From SIG622 sp045652245 (lineage in GTDB: Bacteria > Bacillota > Clostridia > Oscillospirales > CAG-382), in the NCBI GenBank assembly GCA_045652245.1, contig JAZRTY010000026.1, forward strand, positions 1 through 25,572: a stretch of DNA of 25,572 nucleotides. The letters are read 5' to 3'. Positions 22,655 through 25,572 of the stretch are shown here, one piece after another; the first letter of the stretch is position 1; each line of letters opens with the position of its first letter. The position numbers and the translations under genes were made by a program. The notes beneath the pieces were generated by a model that saw only the letters and a program-made list of their open reading frames with translations, had not been told where the DNA came from and made no database searches.

Positions 22655-24421
22655 TTATTGATTAATATCCGAATCGCAAATCCAATTTTTAAGTATTGTT
22701 GCCATTTGTGCTCTGGTAACATTTCCTTTTGGATTAAAGCTTCCGTCTGCATTGCCGCGTAAAATTCCATTTGCAACGCACCATTTCACAGCTTCAGTAT
22801 TTTGCAGCGAAATACTTTCGACATCTGTAAACGAGCTGATTTCTGCACGCTTCCCTGTGTCAGCGTTCATAAACTTTGCACAATTGTACATTGCCTGTGC
22901 AAGCTCCTCACGGCTTACTGTTTCATTTGGCTTAAAGGTATTGTCATCAAAGCCTTTTAAAATACCATTTTCATCTGCCCACAGTGCCGCCTTTGCATAC
23001 CAATCAGAAGGTTTTACATCGGAAAACAAATTTTCGCTATTTGCTTCCGGAATACCTGCCAACCTATGCAGCAAGGTTGCCGCCATAGCACGGCTGATAT
23101 TTGTTTCAGGAGCAAACTCTTTATATGAAATACCTTTCATCAGCTTGTTTGCATAAGCATAGTACACACTGCCCGCATACCACGAATTCCCATTTACATC
23201 GTCAAATATTTTATAATCAGCAGCAATATTATCATAATTTGAAAGCTTTAGTGGTTCTTTAAATATATTAACACCATTTTCACCGTCTTCTTCATATATC
23301 CGATTCAGATAATATTCAATGGAGGTACCGTCCATTCTGCAAGGTCTGCTGATAAGCTTTAGTTGATTTTCAAAATCGCAGCCATCAACAAAGTAATTAC
23401 CAACCGTTCCTCTGGCACCGTCTCCTGCCATAAGGATTTTATATCCTGTGTTTGAAAGAACTATGCGGTCTGATGCACTGCTTCTTTTTGAATACGGATA
23501 TGCAACAGTCTCAGGAGTTTTTCCCGTCCATCCCTCAATACAACTTACAGAAAGCTCGTAATCTCTTTTTACGGCTTTTGCAAATTCTTCGTCCGTTTCG
23601 TTTTCCATCATACTCATACCGATACGGTTTTCTTTGTCATAGACATGCATCCCGTAGGTGTGTGAACAAATATTGATTTCCCCGCTTTCTGTCATTTCAG
23701 TAAGTTCTTCCCACGTACAATATGGTGCTGTATCACCCGAGCGTGTTCCACCGTCTGAAAGTTTTTCCCAGGTTTCATCAATCTGTGTGCCGATGACATT
23801 AAAGTCGGCTTTCATATTATATTTTTTAAGTAACGGCCAGGCGTTTTTGTATACACCGTAACTACCGTCATCAATGGATATGATAACCGCCTTTGCCGGC
23901 AGGGACTTTTCACCTTCAAGATACTCGATAAGATCTTTTGATGTAATCGTTACATAACCGTTATCACGCAGCCAGATAAGGTCTTTTTCAAAATCTTCGG
24001 GCTTTAAGGAATATTCCTCAAATTCAACGCCTGAAGCTATATCTTCCTCTGATACAAAATTGTGATACATAATAACACTTACAGATGATATATTTTGCTG
24101 ATTTGTACCTGATGCAATCGGTTCGGATAATTCACTCCTTTTAGTAGCGGAGTCTATTTTTTCAACTTTATAATAATATGTATCAGGGTACTTTGCCCCA
24201 TCATCTCTGAAAGAGCCAAGTTTTGTTTCGCCTATCTGTTCATAACTGCCGTCTTTTGAATTGCTTCGATAAACCTTGTAGCTACAATTGTCGGTTTTAT
24301 CCCATATAAGAACAGCATTGTTTGCATCCTGCCATGTTACACTTTCAACATCCCATGCATATACTGCAGATGAAAAACTCAAACTTAAGAAAAGAAAAAG
24401 TAATGCTATAATTTTTTTCAT
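22655..24421 (-). CDS. Secreted Fn3-polysaccharide deacetylase with three SLH domains
   Basis: A 588-residue protein: signal peptide (1-22), fibronectin-III-like domain (23-104), NodB-type polysaccharide deacetylase (about 113-335) and three SLH domains (about 405-457, 465-517, 530-583). Deacetylase motifs are SIDDG with D184/D185, SHTYGMH with metal ligands H254 and H259, and AYPY (307-310). The H-x4-H spacing is that of PgaB/IcaB poly-GlcNAc deacetylases rather than the H-x3-H of chitin/peptidoglycan deacetylases. The SLH domains should fix the enzyme to the cell wall. It probably deacetylates the polymer made by the GT2 synthase. Start 24421 follows AGGAGG at a long 14-nt spacing; longer frames begin inside the VTC gene. 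Confidence 0.9.
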   Translation of the reverse strand: MKKIIALLFLFLSLSFSSAVYAWDVESVTWQDANNAVLIWDKTDNCSYKVYRSNSKDGSYEQIGETKLGSFRDDGAKYPDTYYYKVEKIDSATKRSELSEPIASGTNQQNISSVSVIMYHNFVSEEDIASGVEFEEYSLKPEDFEKDLIWLRDNGYVTITSKDLIEYLEGEKSLPAKAVIISIDDGSYGVYKNAWPLLKKYNMKADFNVIGTQIDETWEKLSDGGTRSGDTAPYCTWEELTEMTESGEINICSHTYGMHVYDKENRIGMSMMENETDEEFAKAVKRDYELSVSCIEGWTGKTPETVAYPYSKRSSASDRIVLSNTGYKILMAGDGARGTVGNYFVDGCDFENQLKLISRPCRMDGTSIEYYLNRIYEEDGENGVNIFKEPLKLSNYDNIAADYKIFDDVNGNSWYAGSVYYAYANKLMKGISYKEFAPETNISRAMAATLLHRLAGIPEANSENLFSDVKPSDWYAKAALWADENGILKGFDDNTFKPNETVSREELAQAMYNCAKFMNADTGKRAEISSFTDVESISLQNTEAVKWCVANGILRGNADGSFNPKGNVTRAQMATILKNWICDSDINQ

Positions 24422-24437
24422 TTTATCATCATACCTC

Positions 24438-25133
24438 CTACCAAGATTCACTGTAACTTCGCCCTCTTGCCAAAGCATATTTACTTACCGATAGTTCACT
24501 TTTGTTTATACTGTTTATAAACTGCCTGATATAGTCAAGCAAAAATCCGTTGAACTTCACCTCAAGCACAACATTGAATTTATCAAGCACCGGGTACATT
24601 ACAAGATTTTCCGAAAACAAATCAAAATTTGTTTCTGTTGCCACAATGTTGTTATCGAATGTAATCCTGATTTTGTTTTCCTTTGCTATGTACGCCTTTC
24701 GGTTATACTGGACAATCGTTTTCGGTCTGTAACATTTATAATGCATAAGACCATAACACTCCTTGGCAAAATCCTCTTCGTAGTTTAATAAAACCTCGTA
24801 GTTACCTCTGATAAGTGCTTCTGCATCTGTTTTTGTCATTCTAAGTGATCGTTTTTTCTGTGATGCTCCTTGCTTTTGTTTCATTTCAAGCATCGCAAAA
24901 TCACTTTTGGGGTCATATATTCGAAGCCGTATTTTCCGCCTTGTTTCAACGCCCTCAAGCTTTTCAAAAAAATCGTCATCATACAACGTATCAAAATAGA
25001 GCGACCTTATTATGTATCCGTCTGTTCCGTTATGCTCATCCTGTATCATCAGCATATCAAGGTAATGAGATTTGTTTCGAAATTCATCAATATTTATTAA
25101 AAATTTCTTTTCTTCTCTTGATACAACATTCAT
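24438..25133 (-). CDS. VTC-domain protein (polyphosphate polymerase-like)
   Basis: This 231-residue cytoplasmic protein has the triphosphate-tunnel fold of the VTC domain: REEKKFLI (6-13), IRSLYFDT (42-49), RRKIRLRIY (65-73), LEMKQK (82-87), KKRSLR (93-98) and a C-terminal ELSVSKYALARGR. Charged residues lining the tunnel (R6, E8, K10, R65, R66, R69, R71, E83, K85, K87) look complete. Yeast VTC4 polymerises polyphosphate; for bacterial members next to DUF4956/CotH genes the role is unproven. It is the first gene of the operon, directly behind the c-di-GMP riboswitch, with ribosome site GGAGG. The ATG at 25133 is chosen because the upstream frame lies within the riboswitch. Confidence 0.9.
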   Translation of the reverse strand: MNVVSREEKKFLINIDEFRNKSHYLDMLMIQDEHNGTDGYIIRSLYFDTLYDDDFFEKLEGVETRRKIRLRIYDPKSDFAMLEMKQKQGASQKKRSLRMTKTDAEALIRGNYEVLLNYEEDFAKECYGLMHYKCYRPKTIVQYNRKAYIAKENKIRITFDNNIVATETNFDLFSENLVMYPVLDKFNVVLEVKFNGFLLDYIRQFINSINKSELSVSKYALARGRSYSESW

Positions 25134-25146
25134 AAAATTCCTCCAA

Positions 25147-25202
25147 ACAAAACAAAAAGCTGCAACAATAGAAAGCCATGAAAAACTCTTATCATTGCAG
25201 CT
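25147..25202 (-). terminator. Expression-platform terminator of the c-di-GMP riboswitch
   Basis: On the minus strand AGCTGCAA (25195-25202) pairs perfectly with TTGCAGCT (25158-25165), followed by TTTTTGTTTTG. GCTG in its 5' arm can alternatively close the aptamer P1 with TAGC (25265-25268). That would make ligand binding prevent termination, an ON switch. Confidence 0.8.
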
Positions 25203-25270
25203 GGACTGGCATAGTATAAAAACCTTAGCCTCTTTGCTTTGCGTCACCGGCTTTCGCCGATTTTGCTAAA
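25203..25270 (-). ncRNA. Cyclic di-GMP-I riboswitch (GEMM-I)
   Basis: Minus-strand sequence carries the GEMM-I hallmarks: AGCAAAA, a hairpin ATCGGC-GAAA-GCCGGT with the GNRA tetraloop, GACGCAAAGC directly after it, then GAGGCTAAGG, a short variable stem, and TATGCCAG. This matches the class I c-di-GMP aptamer by family knowledge. It lies between a consensus promoter and the first gene of the polysaccharide operon. The P1 stem appears short. Confidence 0.92.
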
Positions 25271-25285
25271 TATTAACTTCTGTAT

Positions 25286-25314
25286 ATTATATCACAATGA
25301 TTCGCCTTTGTCAA
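25286..25314 (-). promoter_or_regulatory. Promoter of the polysaccharide operon
   Basis: Minus-strand TTGACA (25309-25314), 17-nt spacer ending in TGTGA, TATAAT (25286-25291): full consensus with an extended -10. The -35 begins 6 nt after the stop codon of the upstream gene. Confidence 0.92.
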
Positions 25315-25320
25315 CTCTAT

Positions 25321-25572
25321 TTACTCTTTTGCAAAAACCCAAAGAGTATCGGAAACTACTTCATCTGCATCGCAGAGCTTGTAAACGCTTAATGTCACGG
25401 TTTCACCGTCGTTCTTTTTGTATGTGATTTTAGGAATTTTATCTTCCATCAATTGATGCTTTAAAGCATCATAATTCAAAAAGCTTAATACTGCTCTGTG
25501 ATAATCAGGTGCTACTGATTCAGCAACATATTTTGAAAACAGATTTGAAAAATGTTCTTCATTTTCATTATA
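25321..25572 (-). CDS. C-terminal part of a gene cut by the window edge, PAS-like
   Basis: An open frame of 83 codons runs from the right edge to a TAA at 25321-25323. The 5' part is outside the window. The visible residues include FSKYVAESVAPDYHRAVLSF, then LKHQLMEDKIPKITYKKNDG and VTLSVYKL. They resemble PAS-like segments common in clostridial GGDEF/response proteins (a position marker YV..VxPD followed by an aromatic-basic strand). That likeness is from memory and weak. No terminator separates it from the next promoter. If it is a c-di-GMP signalling gene it would fit the neighbouring riboswitch, but this cannot be shown here. Confidence 0.6.
   Translation of the reverse strand, partial: YNENEEHFSNLFSKYVAESVAPDYHRAVLSFLNYDALKHQLMEDKIPKITYKKNDGETVTLSVYKLCDADEVVSDTLWVFAKE

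Overview
The window is AT-rich DNA with strong AGGAGG-type ribosome sites, near-consensus sigma-A promoters, SAM-I and c-di-GMP-I riboswitches, an NlpA-type lipoprotein and SLH domains. This points to a low-GC Gram-positive anaerobe of class Clostridia, plausibly a gut Oscillospiraceae/Ruminococcaceae-like organism. The taxon is an inference from gene content. No mobile element, CRISPR array, rRNA or tRNA was seen.

Left part (1-7.9 kb): a stand-alone MsmK/UgpC-type sugar ABC ATPase; metK behind a SAM-I riboswitch; a divergent plus-strand operon (YfbR-like 5'-nucleotidase, HAD phosphatase, YigZ/IMPACT protein); and, convergent to it, the methionine importer metN-metI-metQ. Two hairpins separate the convergent operons. 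The importer is not behind a SAM or T-box element. Its leader encodes a 37-residue peptide packed with Met and Cys codons, followed by an intrinsic terminator and a matching competing helix, which is the layout of ribosome-mediated attenuation.

Middle (7.9-13.8 kb): an arginine operon argC-argJ-argB-argD (acetyl-recycling pathway) with a consensus promoter and candidate ArgR boxes, then cysK. The 578-nt region upstream of cysK holds two candidate promoters, three AGTATCA repeats, CTAAA-type dyads, a short hydrophobic upstream ORF, a terminator whose 5' arm can also pair with the upstream ORF's ribosome site, and a 49-nt pyrimidine run followed directly by a 30-nt purine run.

Right part (13.8-25.3 kb): one tightly packed eight-gene minus-strand operon: VTC-domain protein, Fn3-polysaccharide deacetylase-SLH protein, DUF4956 membrane protein, CotH-like kinase, membrane-anchored glycoside hydrolase, HEAT-repeat membrane protein, processive GT2 polysaccharide synthase, and an EAL phosphodiesterase with a degenerate GGDEF. 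It starts from a consensus promoter followed by a c-di-GMP-I riboswitch and terminator. I read it as a c-di-GMP-controlled exopolysaccharide synthesis, modification and anchoring system that carries its own c-di-GMP-degrading enzyme. The window ends inside an upstream gene whose C-terminus resembles PAS-like segments of signalling proteins.

The two most interesting elements are the Met/Cys leader-peptide attenuator of metNIQ and the riboswitch-controlled VTC/DUF4956/CotH polysaccharide operon.
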